A DNA stretch of 64,000 nucleotides from Robiginitalea sp. (lineage in GTDB: Bacteria; Bacteroidota; Bacteroidia; Flavobacteriales; Flavobacteriaceae): the NCBI GenBank assembly GCA_024642005.1, contig JAHECA010000014.1, positions 20,512-84,511 on the forward strand, in the 5' to 3' direction. Both the position numbers and the translations under genes were made by a program. Positions 47,935 to 57,746 of this stretch are shown piece by piece (position 1 is the first letter of the stretch; each line of letters opens with the position of its first letter). A model generated the notes under the pieces. The model was given only the letters and a program-made list of their open reading frames with translations, searched no databases and was not told where the DNA came from.

Positions 47935-48772
47935 GGGTAGTTTCTAGGCGCACGCCTTTTTCGGTGTGCATCAGGGTACAACATTCATTTTGGGCGTCGT
48001 GTTCCAGGAACAGGACGTAGTGGTCGTTGGCGGCAGTCTCCAGAAAGGCCGCCTTTTCCTGCAGGGTCAGCAATGGGCGGGTATCATACCCCATCACATA
48101 GGGCAGGGGAATATGCCCCACCGTCGGCAGGAGGTCAGCCATAAACACCACGGTGCGCCCCTTGTAGCCGATATGGGGGATCATCTGTTTGTCTGTGTGG
48201 CCGTCGACGAAGAGGATGCCAAAGCCCAGAGGGCTGTCGGGCAGGTAGGCCTCGCCTTCTTTTCGGTCGATGAACCTCAATTGCCCGCTCTCCTGCATGG
48301 GGAGGATGTTTTCGCTCAGAAAGGAAGCTTTCTCCCGGGCGTTAGGGTTCGTGGCCCAATTCCAGTGGGCTTCGTTGCTCCAGAAAATGGCATTCGGGAA
48401 GGCGGGCTCAAACCCGGTGTGGTCCCGGTTCCATTGTATGGCCCCCCCGCAATGGTCAAAATGCAGGTGGGTGAGCAGTACATCGGTGATGTCGTTGCGG
48501 TGAAAGCCGGCCCGCTCCAGGGAGCGGTCGAGGGAGTGCGACCCCCAGGGGGAATAGTAGCCGAAGAATTTTTCAGATTGTTTGTTGCCGGCACCCGCAT
48601 CGATCAGGATAAGCCTGTCTCCGTCTTCGATCAAGAGGCAGCGGGCGGCCATATCGATCATGTTGTTGGCGTCGGCCGGGTTGGTGCGCGACCAGAGCGA
48701 TTTGGGCACCACTCCAAACATCGCGCCTCCGTCTAGCTTGAAATTCCCGGTTTCGATGGGGTATAAGGTCAT
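47912..48772 (-). CDS. MBL-fold metallo-hydrolase
   Basis: VLLTHLHFDHCGGAIQ, FVDGHTDKQMIPHIG, VVFMADLLPTVGHIPLPYVMGYD. Start MTLYPIETGNFKLDGG at 48772 (ORF opens at 49105 on the opposite-strand gene). Confidence 0.88.
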   Translation of the reverse strand: MTLYPIETGNFKLDGGAMFGVVPKSLWSRTNPADANNMIDMAARCLLIEDGDRLILIDAGAGNKQSEKFFGYYSPWGSHSLDRSLERAGFHRNDITDVLLTHLHFDHCGGAIQWNRDHTGFEPAFPNAIFWSNEAHWNWATNPNAREKASFLSENILPMQESGQLRFIDRKEGEAYLPDSPLGFGILFVDGHTDKQMIPHIGYKGRTVVFMADLLPTVGHIPLPYVMGYDTRPLLTLQEKAAFLETAANDHYVLFLEHDAQNECCTLMHTEKGVRLETTHAFNSLF

Positions 48773-48953
48773 GGGAGAACGGTTCTGTTTTCGAAAATAC
48801 GAATTGCCGACGTGGCAGAACGGATTAAGCGGATGAAATTTTAATGGCAGGAAGCCCGTGGCGCTGCCCCGGCAAAACAATCGCTCCTCAAAAATGGCCG
48901 GGTGCCTGCAAATCCCTATTTTTGGAATTCCGCCTTTAGTGGACCAAGGAACC

Positions 48954-50843
48954 ATGTTAGAACTCGCGAGCATAGTAATTTTAGGGATTGTTGCCCAGTG
49001 GGTGGCCTGGAGACTGAAGCTTCCCTCCATTTTGCCGCTTATTCTGATCGGGCTGCTGGTGGGCCCCATCTCAACCTTGTACACAGCCGACGGCTCCAAG
49101 CTCATCGAGCCAATCTGGACCGGGCAAAAGGGACTCTTCCCAGGCGATGGGCTGTATTATTTTGTGTCGCTGGCCATCAGCATCATCCTGTTCGAAGGAG
49201 GGCTAACCCTCAAGCTTTCTGAGGTTTCCAACGTGGGGCCGGTTATTACCAAGCTCATAACCCTGGGCACGGCCATCACCTTCTTCGGGGCCGGGGTGGC
49301 CTCGCATTTTATCTTTGACCTGAACTGGGAGATTTCTTTCCTGTTCAGCGCGCTGATCATCGTAACCGGGCCTACAGTGATTGCGCCCATTCTGCGAAAC
49401 ATACCGCTAAAAAAAGACGTTTCGGCCGTATTGAAATGGGAGGGCATCCTGATCGACCCCATAGGGGCCCTGGTTGCCGTGATTGTCTTTGAGTTCATCA
49501 GCGTGGGCGAGGGCCAGGCCTACACCCAGCAAGCCCTGGTCGATTTCGGCAAGATTCTGCTTTTCGGAACCACCTTCGGCTTCACCTTCGCCCATGGGCT
49601 GGCAGTGGCCATCAAACGGAACCTCATTCCGCACTACCTGCTCAATGTGGCCTCGCTTTCCATGGTGCTCCTGGTTTTTGTGGTCTCTGATGTGTTTGCC
49701 CACGAATCGGGCCTGCTGGCGGTGGTGGTCATGGGGCTGGTGTTGGGCAATATCGACCTGCCCAACATCAAGGAACTGCTGTACTTCAAGGAATCGCTGA
49801 GCGTGCTGCTCATCTCCATCCTTTTTATCTTGCTGGCCGCCAACATTAACCTGGAAGACATGCAGCGCATCTATACCTGGAAGACCGCCCTGCTGTTCGG
49901 TATTGTTGTTTTCCTGATCAGGCCGCTGGGGGTTTTCCTCAGCACCCAGGGCTCGGGCCTGAGGCCGAACGAGAAACTCTTCATCGGCTGGGTGGGCCCC
50001 CGGGGCATCGTGGCCGCCGGGATCGCCTCCCTCTTCGGGTCCAAGCTCGTGGCGCGGGGCGAGGCGGGGGCCGAGTACATCACCCCCCTGGTCTTTACCG
50101 TGGTGCTGGGCACTGTGTTGTTGAACGCCACCACGGCGAGGCCCTTCGCCAAATTGGTCGGGGTATTCCTCAAGAGGTCTGAGGGAATCCTGATCGTGGG
50201 GGCCTCCAAAGCGTCTCGCTTAATCGGGCAATACCTGCAGCGCAACAACCGGCACGTGGTGCTCATCGACAACAACCCCACCAACATCGAGAAGGCCAAG
50301 GCCCTGGGGCTTGAGGCGTTTACAGCCAACATTTATTCCGATTCCCTTATCGACAACCTGGAACTTACCGACGTGGGCTACCTCATAGCGATGACCGCCA
50401 ACCCGGAGATCAACCAGTATGCGATCGAGAAATTCAGGGATCAGTTCGGGGAAAACGGGTCTTTCCGGATTGGGGGCGCCGAGGAGATCAACGATCCGGA
50501 CAACGCCAGCACGCCGGGCCTGTTCTCATACACAGACGACTTTACGCGCATGTTGGACGCGGTGCGGAAAAACCCGGCCGTGCACGAGCTGGAACTGCGG
50601 AGCCCCGACCAGTACAGGAAATGCTTTTCGCGCGCCAGCGAAGACCCAGACATTGTACCGCTGTTTATCAAATCTCCCGATGGCCAGCTTCACATCATCC
50701 CGACGTTTACCGAGCAGGTCGGGCAGATCAAGGAAGGCTACAGGCTGGTGTACATGGGGGAAATCCTGGATTCAGACGAAGACCACACCCAGGTGGTGTC
50801 CCTGCCCCGGAAAAGGCCGGCAAGGGGCTCCAGGCCCGGATAA
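48954..50843 (+). CDS. cation:proton antiporter (CPA1/NhaP-type) with TrkA-N-like C-terminal domain
   Basis: MLELASIVILGIVAQWVAWRLKLPSILPLILIGLLVGP; GWVGPRGIVAAGIASLF; NAD-binding-like segment ILIVGASKASRLIGQYLQRNNRHVVLIDNNPTNIEKAKALGLEAF. Confidence 0.92.
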   Translation: MLELASIVILGIVAQWVAWRLKLPSILPLILIGLLVGPISTLYTADGSKLIEPIWTGQKGLFPGDGLYYFVSLAISIILFEGGLTLKLSEVSNVGPVITKLITLGTAITFFGAGVASHFIFDLNWEISFLFSALIIVTGPTVIAPILRNIPLKKDVSAVLKWEGILIDPIGALVAVIVFEFISVGEGQAYTQQALVDFGKILLFGTTFGFTFAHGLAVAIKRNLIPHYLLNVASLSMVLLVFVVSDVFAHESGLLAVVVMGLVLGNIDLPNIKELLYFKESLSVLLISILFILLAANINLEDMQRIYTWKTALLFGIVVFLIRPLGVFLSTQGSGLRPNEKLFIGWVGPRGIVAAGIASLFGSKLVARGEAGAEYITPLVFTVVLGTVLLNATTARPFAKLVGVFLKRSEGILIVGASKASRLIGQYLQRNNRHVVLIDNNPTNIEKAKALGLEAFTANIYSDSLIDNLELTDVGYLIAMTANPEINQYAIEKFRDQFGENGSFRIGGAEEINDPDNASTPGLFSYTDDFTRMLDAVRKNPAVHELELRSPDQYRKCFSRASEDPDIVPLFIKSPDGQLHIIPTFTEQVGQIKEGYRLVYMGEILDSDEDHTQVVSLPRKRPARGSRPG

Positions 50844-50966
50844 GCCGGCAGCTGGCTTTTTAAAGCGCGACAGAAGCAGTCATTAGGGAAACACCTCAGA
50901 ACGCAGGGCTTATCCAAAACAGGCACAAAAAGCTCCCGGATTAAAATGTAAATGTGGACGGCAGGG

Positions 50967-52763
50967 TTAGTCGTTCAGCTTCAACACCGCCATAAACGCC
51001 TGCTGCGGAATTTCCACGTTGCCCACCTGGCGCATGCGCTTTTTCCCCTTTTTTTGCTTTTCGAGCAGCTTGCGCTTCCGCGAGATATCGCCCCCGTAGC
51101 ATTTGGCCGTAACGTCTTTGCGCAGGGCCTTGATGGTTTCGCGCGAAATGATCTTGGCGCCTATGGCAGCTTGTATCGGGATGTCGAATTGCTGGCGGGG
51201 GATGAGCTCCTTGAGCTTTTCACACATTTTCTTGCCAATGTGGTAGGCGTTGTCGGCGTGTATCAGGGCAGAAAGGGCGTCTACAGGCTGGGCGTTTAAA
51301 AGGATATCTACCCGAACGAGCTTGGAAGTGCGCATGCCGATAGGGCTGTAGTCGAAAGACGCGTAACCCTTGGAAACCGTTTTCAGCCGGTCGTAAAAGT
51401 CAAAGACGATTTCGGCCAGGGGCATGTCAAAGGTGAGCTCCACCCGGTCGGTGGTGAGGTAGGTCTGACCCGTAATCTGTCCCCGCTTGTCAATACACAG
51501 CGACATCACGTTGCCCACGAAATCGGCCTTGGTAATGATGGTGGCCTTGATATAGGGTTCTTCTACCCGGCTCAGGGTAGAGGGTTCGGGCAGGTCTGAT
51601 GGGTTGTTTACAATGACAGGCGTTTCGGGCTCTTTGGTGGTATAGGCCAGGTAGCTTACGTTGGGTACGGTGGTGATCACCGTCATGTCGAATTCCCGTT
51701 CGAGCCGCTCCTGGATAATCTCCATATGCAGCATGCCCAAAAACCCGCAGCGGAAACCGAACCCGAGGGCGGCGCTGCTCTCAGGAGCGAAAACCAGGGA
51801 GGCGTCGTTTAGCTGGAGCTTCTCCATGGAGGAGCGCAGCTCTTCGTAGTCTTCGGTGTCTACCGGATATATTCCGGCGAAAACCATGGGCTTGACATCT
51901 TCAAACCCCGCGATGGCAACCGGCATTAGGTTTGCAGCATCGGTAATGGTGTCGCCCACCTTCACTTCACGAGCTTCCTTGATGCCCGTAATCAGGTAGC
52001 CCACGTCTCCGGTAGAGATCAGCGGCCTGGGCACCTGTCGCAGTTTGAGGGTGCCTATTTCGTCGGCGTAATATTTTTTCCCGGTGGCAACGAATTTGAT
52101 GTGCTGGCCTTTGCGGATTTCTCCGTTCATGACCCTGAAATAGGTCTCCACACCCCTGAACGGGTTGAAAACCGAGTCGAAGACCAGGGCTTGCAACGGG
52201 GCTTTGGGGTCGCCTTTGGGGGGCGGAATGCGCTCGATGATGGCATGCAAAATTTCATCAATACCCAGGCCGGTCTTGGCGCTGGCCGGGATAACCTCTT
52301 CTGGCCTGCAGCCGAGCAGGTCCACGATGTCGTCGGTAACCTCTTCGGGCTTGGCGCTGGGCAGGTCTACCTTGTTCAGGATCGGGATGATCTCCAGGTC
52401 GTGCTCCAGGGCCAGGTACAGGTTCGATATGGTCTGGGCCTGGATGCTCTGGGCGGCGTCTACCACCAGCAGGGCCCCTTCGCAGGCCGCGATGGACCGG
52501 GAAACCTCATAGGAAAAGTCCACGTGCCCGGGGGTGTCAATCAGGTTGAGGATGTAGGCTTCGCCCTCGTGCACGTATTCCATCTGGATGGCGTGGCTCT
52601 TGATGGTGATGCCCCGTTCGCGCTCGAGGTCCATGCTGTCGAGCAGCTGGTCCTGCTTTTCGCGTTCGGTCACCGAGCCCGTAGAATCTAACAGCCGGTC
52701 TGCCAGGGTGCTCTTTCCGTGGTCGATATGGGCAATGATGCAGAAATTCCGGATGTTCTTCAT
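50967..52763 (-). CDS. lepA: elongation factor 4
   Basis: [29 protein letters not shown]...[15 protein letters not shown]...LNKVDLPSA; LepA C-terminal region [29 protein letters not shown]. Confidence 0.97.
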   Translation of the reverse strand: MKNIRNFCIIAHIDHGKSTLADRLLDSTGSVTEREKQDQLLDSMDLERERGITIKSHAIQMEYVHEGEAYILNLIDTPGHVDFSYEVSRSIAACEGALLVVDAAQSIQAQTISNLYLALEHDLEIIPILNKVDLPSAKPEEVTDDIVDLLGCRPEEVIPASAKTGLGIDEILHAIIERIPPPKGDPKAPLQALVFDSVFNPFRGVETYFRVMNGEIRKGQHIKFVATGKKYYADEIGTLKLRQVPRPLISTGDVGYLITGIKEAREVKVGDTITDAANLMPVAIAGFEDVKPMVFAGIYPVDTEDYEELRSSMEKLQLNDASLVFAPESSAALGFGFRCGFLGMLHMEIIQERLEREFDMTVITTVPNVSYLAYTTKEPETPVIVNNPSDLPEPSTLSRVEEPYIKATIITKADFVGNVMSLCIDKRGQITGQTYLTTDRVELTFDMPLAEIVFDFYDRLKTVSKGYASFDYSPIGMRTSKLVRVDILLNAQPVDALSALIHADNAYHIGKKMCEKLKELIPRQQFDIPIQAAIGAKIISRETIKALRKDVTAKCYGGDISRKRKLLEKQKKGKKRMRQVGNVEIPQQAFMAVLKLND

Positions 52764-52805
52764 GCGGTCCTCAAAAATAGGAGGCAAAGATACGCTATTG
52801 ACGTC

Positions 52806-53915
52806 TCAATCCTGCCACTCGGCTATAAACAAATTCGTGTCGCGGGTGCCACCGTTGTTCCGGTTGCTGGAGAAGACCAGGTATTTGCCGTCGGGAGAGA
52901 AAACCGGGAAGGCGTCAAAAGTCTTGCCGGCAGTCACCCGATTCAGCCCGGTGCCATCTGTATTGATCATGTACAGGTTGAAGGGGAATCCACCGTCGGC
53001 CTCAAAATTGCTTGAAAAAAGGACTTTGTCGCCGTCTGGATGGAAAAACGGGCACCAGTTCGCATTGCCCAGGAAGGTGAGCTGCCTCAAATTGCTGCCA
53101 TCGGCATTGCAGATAAAGAGCTCCATATTGGTGGGCATTACCAGCCCCTGGGCCAGTAACTCCCGGTACTCCGCAACCTCGGCTTCAGTCTTGGGACGGG
53201 AGGCGCGGAAAATCAACTGGCTGCCGTCGGGGGAAAAGAAAGCGCCCCCGTCGTAACCCAACTCATTGGTGATTTGTTTCACACCGGAGCCGTCGAGGTT
53301 CATGGTATAGAGCTCCAGGTCGCCGCTCCGGTCTGAGGTAAAGACGATTTTGTCGCCTTTTGGAGAGAGGGTGGCCTCGGCGTCGTAACCCGGGCTGTCT
53401 GTGAGCTGGGCGGTAATGTTGCCGTTTAGGTCGGCCACGAAGATGTCGAAAGTGTTGTATACCGGCCACACATACCGGCCATTCATGCGCAGGGGCACTT
53501 CGGGGCACTCCTTGTCGTGCAGGTGGGTGGAGGCGTAGAGGATGTGCTGGTTGTCGGGAAGGAAGTAACCGCAGGTGGTGCGACCCATGCCGGTACTAAC
53601 CATGGGGGGTTTTTCCCCGTAAAAGGAATCGGTGGCATTCATCACGAACATCTGGTCGCATCCGAGGCCCCATTCGGCGTAATTCGACTGAAAGATCAGC
53701 TTATTGCTGTCGAAGCTCCAGTAGGCTTCTGCGTTATCGCCTCCGTGGGTAACCTGACGGATGGACTTGAAATGGGTTTCGCCCGGGTAAACAAGGGTGT
53801 CTGAGACATTGGCCATCGGGTTGGAGGAGCTTTCGGCAGCCCCATCGGCCCCCTTGGGGTCGCCCTTGCAGCCCAGCAGGGCCATTGCCATTACAAACAG
53901 AATCAAAGTTCTCAT
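52806..53915 (-). CDS. TolB/PD40 beta-propeller lipoprotein
   Basis: MRTLILFVMAMALLGCKGDPKG lipobox; repeats GYDAEATLSPKGDKIVFTSDRSGDLELYTMNLDGSGVKQIT, VFSPDGKYLVFSSNRNNGG. Start at 53915, not 54098. Confidence 0.88.
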   Translation of the reverse strand: MRTLILFVMAMALLGCKGDPKGADGAAESSSNPMANVSDTLVYPGETHFKSIRQVTHGGDNAEAYWSFDSNKLIFQSNYAEWGLGCDQMFVMNATDSFYGEKPPMVSTGMGRTTCGYFLPDNQHILYASTHLHDKECPEVPLRMNGRYVWPVYNTFDIFVADLNGNITAQLTDSPGYDAEATLSPKGDKIVFTSDRSGDLELYTMNLDGSGVKQITNELGYDGGAFFSPDGSQLIFRASRPKTEAEVAEYRELLAQGLVMPTNMELFICNADGSNLRQLTFLGNANWCPFFHPDGDKVLFSSNFEADGGFPFNLYMINTDGTGLNRVTAGKTFDAFPVFSPDGKYLVFSSNRNNGGTRDTNLFIAEWQD

Positions 53916-53923
53916 AAGATGCG

Positions 53924-53940
53924 TATTTTTGACAAAAATA
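53924..53940. promoter_or_regulatory. face-to-face divergent -7 boxes (TATTTTTG-A-CAAAAATA)
   Basis: Perfect 8+1+8 inverted repeat between the divergent PD40 (start 53915) and M28 (start 53951) genes. Each arm is TAnnTTTG on its own strand. A minus-strand TTG lies at 53964-53962 (21-nt spacer). Confidence 0.6.
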
Positions 53941-53950
53941 GACCGAAGCC

Positions 53951-55180
53951 ATGAAGATAAACAATCTTTTTTGGGTAATTCTCCTGATGGCAGGGGCCTG
54001 CCGCAATGCCCCCGCGCCCGAAGTAACCCTGCAGGACGATGTGCAAATTCTGGCGAGCGATTCGCTTGCCGGCCGTGAAACCGGCACTGAGGGCGCACGC
54101 ATGGCCGCCAGCTACCTGGAGGCGCGCATGAAAGAACTTGGCCTGAAACCGGCCGCCGGACCAGCCGGGTATTACCAGGAGTTCAGTTTCAAGCCCAAGA
54201 AAGACCCGCATGGCGAGGTGCAGTTCGGGCAGGCTACCGACAGCAGCGTTACCGGGATTAACGTGATCGGGCTTATCGATAACGGCGGTTCCCGCACCGT
54301 AATTCTCGGCGCCCATTACGACCACCTGGGCATGGGGGGCGAAGGATCCCTCGACCGGGGAGAACCGGCTATCCACAACGGGGCCGACGACAATGCCAGC
54401 GGGGTGGCGGTCTTGCTGCACCTGGCCCAAAAAATCGAAGCCTGGCCCGAAGCCAAAGACAATTACCTGATCCTCTCCTTTTCCGGGGAGGAAATGGGCC
54501 TGCTGGGCTCCAATTATTTCGCGAAAAACCCGACCCTAGACCTGAAACAGGTTCCCTACATGCTCAACTTCGACATGGTGGGGCGCCTGCGGCAAGACAG
54601 CACCCTCTCGGTGAGCGGCACGGGCACCAGCCCGATCTGGCCCCAGATGCTCAACTCCCTGAACCCGGGCTTTAAACTGGTGCTGAGCGAATCGGGGGTC
54701 GGCCCATCTGACCACACATCCTTTTACCTGCAAGACATTCCCGTACTGCACTTCTTTACAGGGCAACACGAAGATTACCACAAGCCAACCGACGACTCCG
54801 ACCGCCTCAACTATGAGGGCATGGAGCAGATAACCGGATACTTGTTCGACCTGGTCAAGGGCATGGAATCGCAAGACGAGGTGGCCTTCCGCAAAACCAA
54901 AAACGAAAGCGAGGAAGTGCCGCGCTTTAAGGTGGCCCTGGGCGTAGTGCCCGATTACCTATACGACGGCAAGGGGATGCGCATAGACGGGGTAAGTGAA
55001 GGAAAGCCCGCCCAGGCGGCCGGGCTGCAGAAAGGCGACATCGTGGTACAACTGGGCGACAGCACGGTAACTGACATGATGAGTTATATGCGGGCCCTGT
55101 CTGCCTTTGAGGCCGGGCAGCAGGCCGAAGTGGTGGTGGAGCGCGAAGGGAAGAAGCACACGGCCGTGATCCGGTTCTGA
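53951..55180 (+). CDS. M28-family peptidase with C-terminal PDZ domain, lipoprotein
   Basis: ILLMAGACRN lipobox; LGAHYDHLGMGG..HNGADDNASGVAVLLHLAQ; LILSFSGEEMGLLGSNYF; PDZ GMRIDGVSEGKPAQAAGLQKGDIVVQLGDSTVTDM. Confidence 0.93.
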   Translation: MKINNLFWVILLMAGACRNAPAPEVTLQDDVQILASDSLAGRETGTEGARMAASYLEARMKELGLKPAAGPAGYYQEFSFKPKKDPHGEVQFGQATDSSVTGINVIGLIDNGGSRTVILGAHYDHLGMGGEGSLDRGEPAIHNGADDNASGVAVLLHLAQKIEAWPEAKDNYLILSFSGEEMGLLGSNYFAKNPTLDLKQVPYMLNFDMVGRLRQDSTLSVSGTGTSPIWPQMLNSLNPGFKLVLSESGVGPSDHTSFYLQDIPVLHFFTGQHEDYHKPTDDSDRLNYEGMEQITGYLFDLVKGMESQDEVAFRKTKNESEEVPRFKVALGVVPDYLYDGKGMRIDGVSEGKPAQAAGLQKGDIVVQLGDSTVTDMMSYMRALSAFEAGQQAEVVVEREGKKHTAVIRF

Positions 55181-55280
55181 GCCCGGCTCCTGACCTTTTA
55201 AACAGCCATTAACCCCGGTAAAAGTACACAGGGTGGGTCAGCCGAAAGTTTTATTAGCTTTGCTACATCCCAAAGGCGCC

Positions 55281-57692
55281 GTGAAGCTTAGAATCGCAAT
55301 CATATTAGGGCTTTTCCCCCTGGCCCTGGCCGGTCAGTCCTACCAAATTACCGGCACGGTTAAGGAAGCCGCCGGCAACGTTTTGCCTTTTGGCAATGTG
55401 GTGCTCCTGCGGCCTACAGACAGCGTGCAGGTAATGGGCAGTTCTGCCGACGAAAACGGGGTCTTTGTGCTCTCGGGCGTGGCCCCCGGACAATACTACC
55501 TGCAGGCACAATACTTCGGCTCACAGTCCATGCTGGTCCCCCTCGACATTCAGGCAGACCAGCATGTGGGAAATCTGGTGCTCGAAGATGCCGATAACAG
55601 CCTGGACGAAGTGGTCATAACCGGATCGAGGCCCACCGTTGACCGACAGGCAGACCGAATCGTTTTCAAGGTTGAGAATACGGTGCTGAGCCAGGGGTCT
55701 ACCTGGGACATCCTCAAAAAAGCGCCGGGAGTGATCGTGATTCAGGACAACCTGGAGATAAGGGGGCAAACGGCCACAGTTTACCTGAACGACCGGAAGG
55801 TGCAGCTCACCTCCACAGAAATCCTGGACCTGCTGAAAGGCCTTTCGGGCGACATGGTGGCTTCCGTGGAGGTAATCCCCATTCCGCCTGCCAGGTATGA
55901 GGCCGCGGGCGGCCCCATCCTCAACATCCGTACCCGCCAGAATATTGTACCGGGCTATAAGGGCAGTATACGATCCGAGTATGAACAGGCCATCTTCCCG
56001 AAAACCAGCTTCGGCACCAGCCAGTACTACAAAGGGGAAAAATTCGGGGTTTTTGCCAATTACGGCATCAGCCCGCGCAAGGAATTCAAGAACACGGATA
56101 GTTACGTAAACTTTTTTGACCCGCAGGGAGACGTATACGCCCGATGGACCACCGACATGGATAAGACCACGCGGTCGCTGGCCCAGCAGGCCACCCTTAT
56201 GTTTGATTACGACCCCTCCGGCAATGACAAGCTGAACCTGACCACAAGCCTGAGCACTTCCCCCAACAAACGAAGCGCCTACGGTATAAACACCCTGATG
56301 CGCGATGCACAGGGCGTGCTCGATTCTACCCTGCAAACCACCAGCTCCCTGGAAGATGACATGCTGAATGTCTCGGCAGACCTGAGCTATGAGCGCAGGC
56401 TGAAGCAGGAAGGCGCCACCCTGAAGGCAAACCTGCACCACACGTATTACGAACTGAACCGTTATCAGCAGGGCAGTACCGATTATTTCGACCCCGATGG
56501 GGTATTCCTGAGGAATTTCAGCTTTTCGACCGACGCCTTCCAGGGCATACACATCAGTGCCGGGCAAGTCGACTACTACACCCCGAACGAGACCGGCAGT
56601 TTTGAAGCCGGGATAAAAGGGTCGTACATCCACAGCAAAAGCTACATCGATTACCTGGACGTGAACAATACCGAGCCCCCATTCGACATTGCCCTTTCTG
56701 ACCGCTTCGTTTACGACGAAGGGGTTGGGGCGGCTTATGTTACCCTGTCGCGCAACTGGGACCCCTGGTCCGTAAAACTCGGCCTGCGCGCCGAACACAC
56801 CGAGGTTAGGGCCAGTAGTGAAACCCTCGACCAGATAACCAGGCAGAGTTATTTCGAACTTTTTCCAAACCTGTACCTGGGGTACGACCTGGGCAGCGAC
56901 AACAGCATGAACTTCAGTTACAACCGCAAGCTGACAAGGCCCAACTACCAGGACCTCAACCCTTTCCGGTTCTTTATCAACGAAAACAACTACGACCAGG
57001 GGAACCCGAACCTGGTGCCCAACTTCAGCCACAACTTTAACCTGAACCTGACCCTGGACAATACCTTTTTCATCGACCTGTACTACCGCGACAACGGGCG
57101 CTTCATAAGCCCTTTGAGCTTTCAGGACAACCAGGAGCAGGTTTTGCTTGAAATATTCCGCAACGTGGAAGAGAGTGTGTCCTACGGCCTCGACTTTACC
57201 CTGTCTACGCCCCTTACCGATTTTTGGGACCTGTACGCATACACGTCCCTGTTCTATGAAGACGAAACCTTCCTCGATCCCTATAACGAGGGGCAGACCC
57301 TGACCAACAAGGTAACCGGCCTGTACGGTTATCTGAGCAACAATTTCATCCTTTCCAAAGACCGGACCTTTACGGGAGAGGCGTCACTGCTTTACCTGAG
57401 CGGCTTTCTGTACGGCACCTATAAAATGTCGGAAACCACCACGATCAACTTCGGGCTGCGCAAGACGCTCTGGGACGGGCGCGCCGTGTTCTCCCTGGTG
57501 GTCGAAGACCTCCTGTGGCGGGGCAATGCCACCTATACTTCGCGCTATCCGCAGCAAGACAATGGCTATTACCCCCTGCCGGAGTCGCGCCTGCTGCGAC
57601 TCGGTTTCACCTACAACCTGGGGAACTTCCGTCTTAAAAACCGGTCGTCCAACCTGCGCAATTCTGAACTGCAGCGGATTCAAAACGAATGA
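55281..57692 (+). CDS. outer-membrane beta-barrel / TonB-dependent receptor-like protein with carboxypeptidase-regulatory-like domain
   Basis: Likely GTG start at 55281 (MKLRIAIILGLFPLALAGQSYQITG) within the ORF opening at 55233; plug-like DEVVITGSRPTVDRQADRIVFKVENTVLSQGSTWDILKKAPGVIVIQDNLEIRGQTATVYLNDRKVQL; C-terminal barrel. Confidence 0.88.
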   Translation: MKLRIAIILGLFPLALAGQSYQITGTVKEAAGNVLPFGNVVLLRPTDSVQVMGSSADENGVFVLSGVAPGQYYLQAQYFGSQSMLVPLDIQADQHVGNLVLEDADNSLDEVVITGSRPTVDRQADRIVFKVENTVLSQGSTWDILKKAPGVIVIQDNLEIRGQTATVYLNDRKVQLTSTEILDLLKGLSGDMVASVEVIPIPPARYEAAGGPILNIRTRQNIVPGYKGSIRSEYEQAIFPKTSFGTSQYYKGEKFGVFANYGISPRKEFKNTDSYVNFFDPQGDVYARWTTDMDKTTRSLAQQATLMFDYDPSGNDKLNLTTSLSTSPNKRSAYGINTLMRDAQGVLDSTLQTTSSLEDDMLNVSADLSYERRLKQEGATLKANLHHTYYELNRYQQGSTDYFDPDGVFLRNFSFSTDAFQGIHISAGQVDYYTPNETGSFEAGIKGSYIHSKSYIDYLDVNNTEPPFDIALSDRFVYDEGVGAAYVTLSRNWDPWSVKLGLRAEHTEVRASSETLDQITRQSYFELFPNLYLGYDLGSDNSMNFSYNRKLTRPNYQDLNPFRFFINENNYDQGNPNLVPNFSHNFNLNLTLDNTFFIDLYYRDNGRFISPLSFQDNQEQVLLEIFRNVEESVSYGLDFTLSTPLTDFWDLYAYTSLFYEDETFLDPYNEGQTLTNKVTGLYGYLSNNFILSKDRTFTGEASLLYLSGFLYGTYKMSETTTINFGLRKTLWDGRAVFSLVVEDLLWRGNATYTSRYPQQDNGYYPLPESRLLRLGFTYNLGNFRLKNRSSNLRNSELQRIQNE

Positions 57693-57746
57693 TTTTCACG
57701 CATTTGTGCCGAATTCGTAATTTTGCCCTTTCAAAAGCAAGACACC

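Noticed and set aside
48773-49105. N-terminal extension of the MBL-fold ORF to 49105
   Set aside because: The extension runs antisense into the antiporter gene. The natural start MTLYPIETG at 48772 begins the conserved domain.
53916-54098. N-terminal extension of the PD40 ORF to 54098
   Set aside because: The extension is antisense to the M28 peptidase; a lipoprotein signal peptide begins at 53915.
55521-57032. 503-aa minus-strand ORF opposite the outer-membrane receptor
   Set aside because: Also codon-phase antisense (55521-55233 = 96x3), low-complexity Val/Gly-rich translation, same codon-bias shadow.
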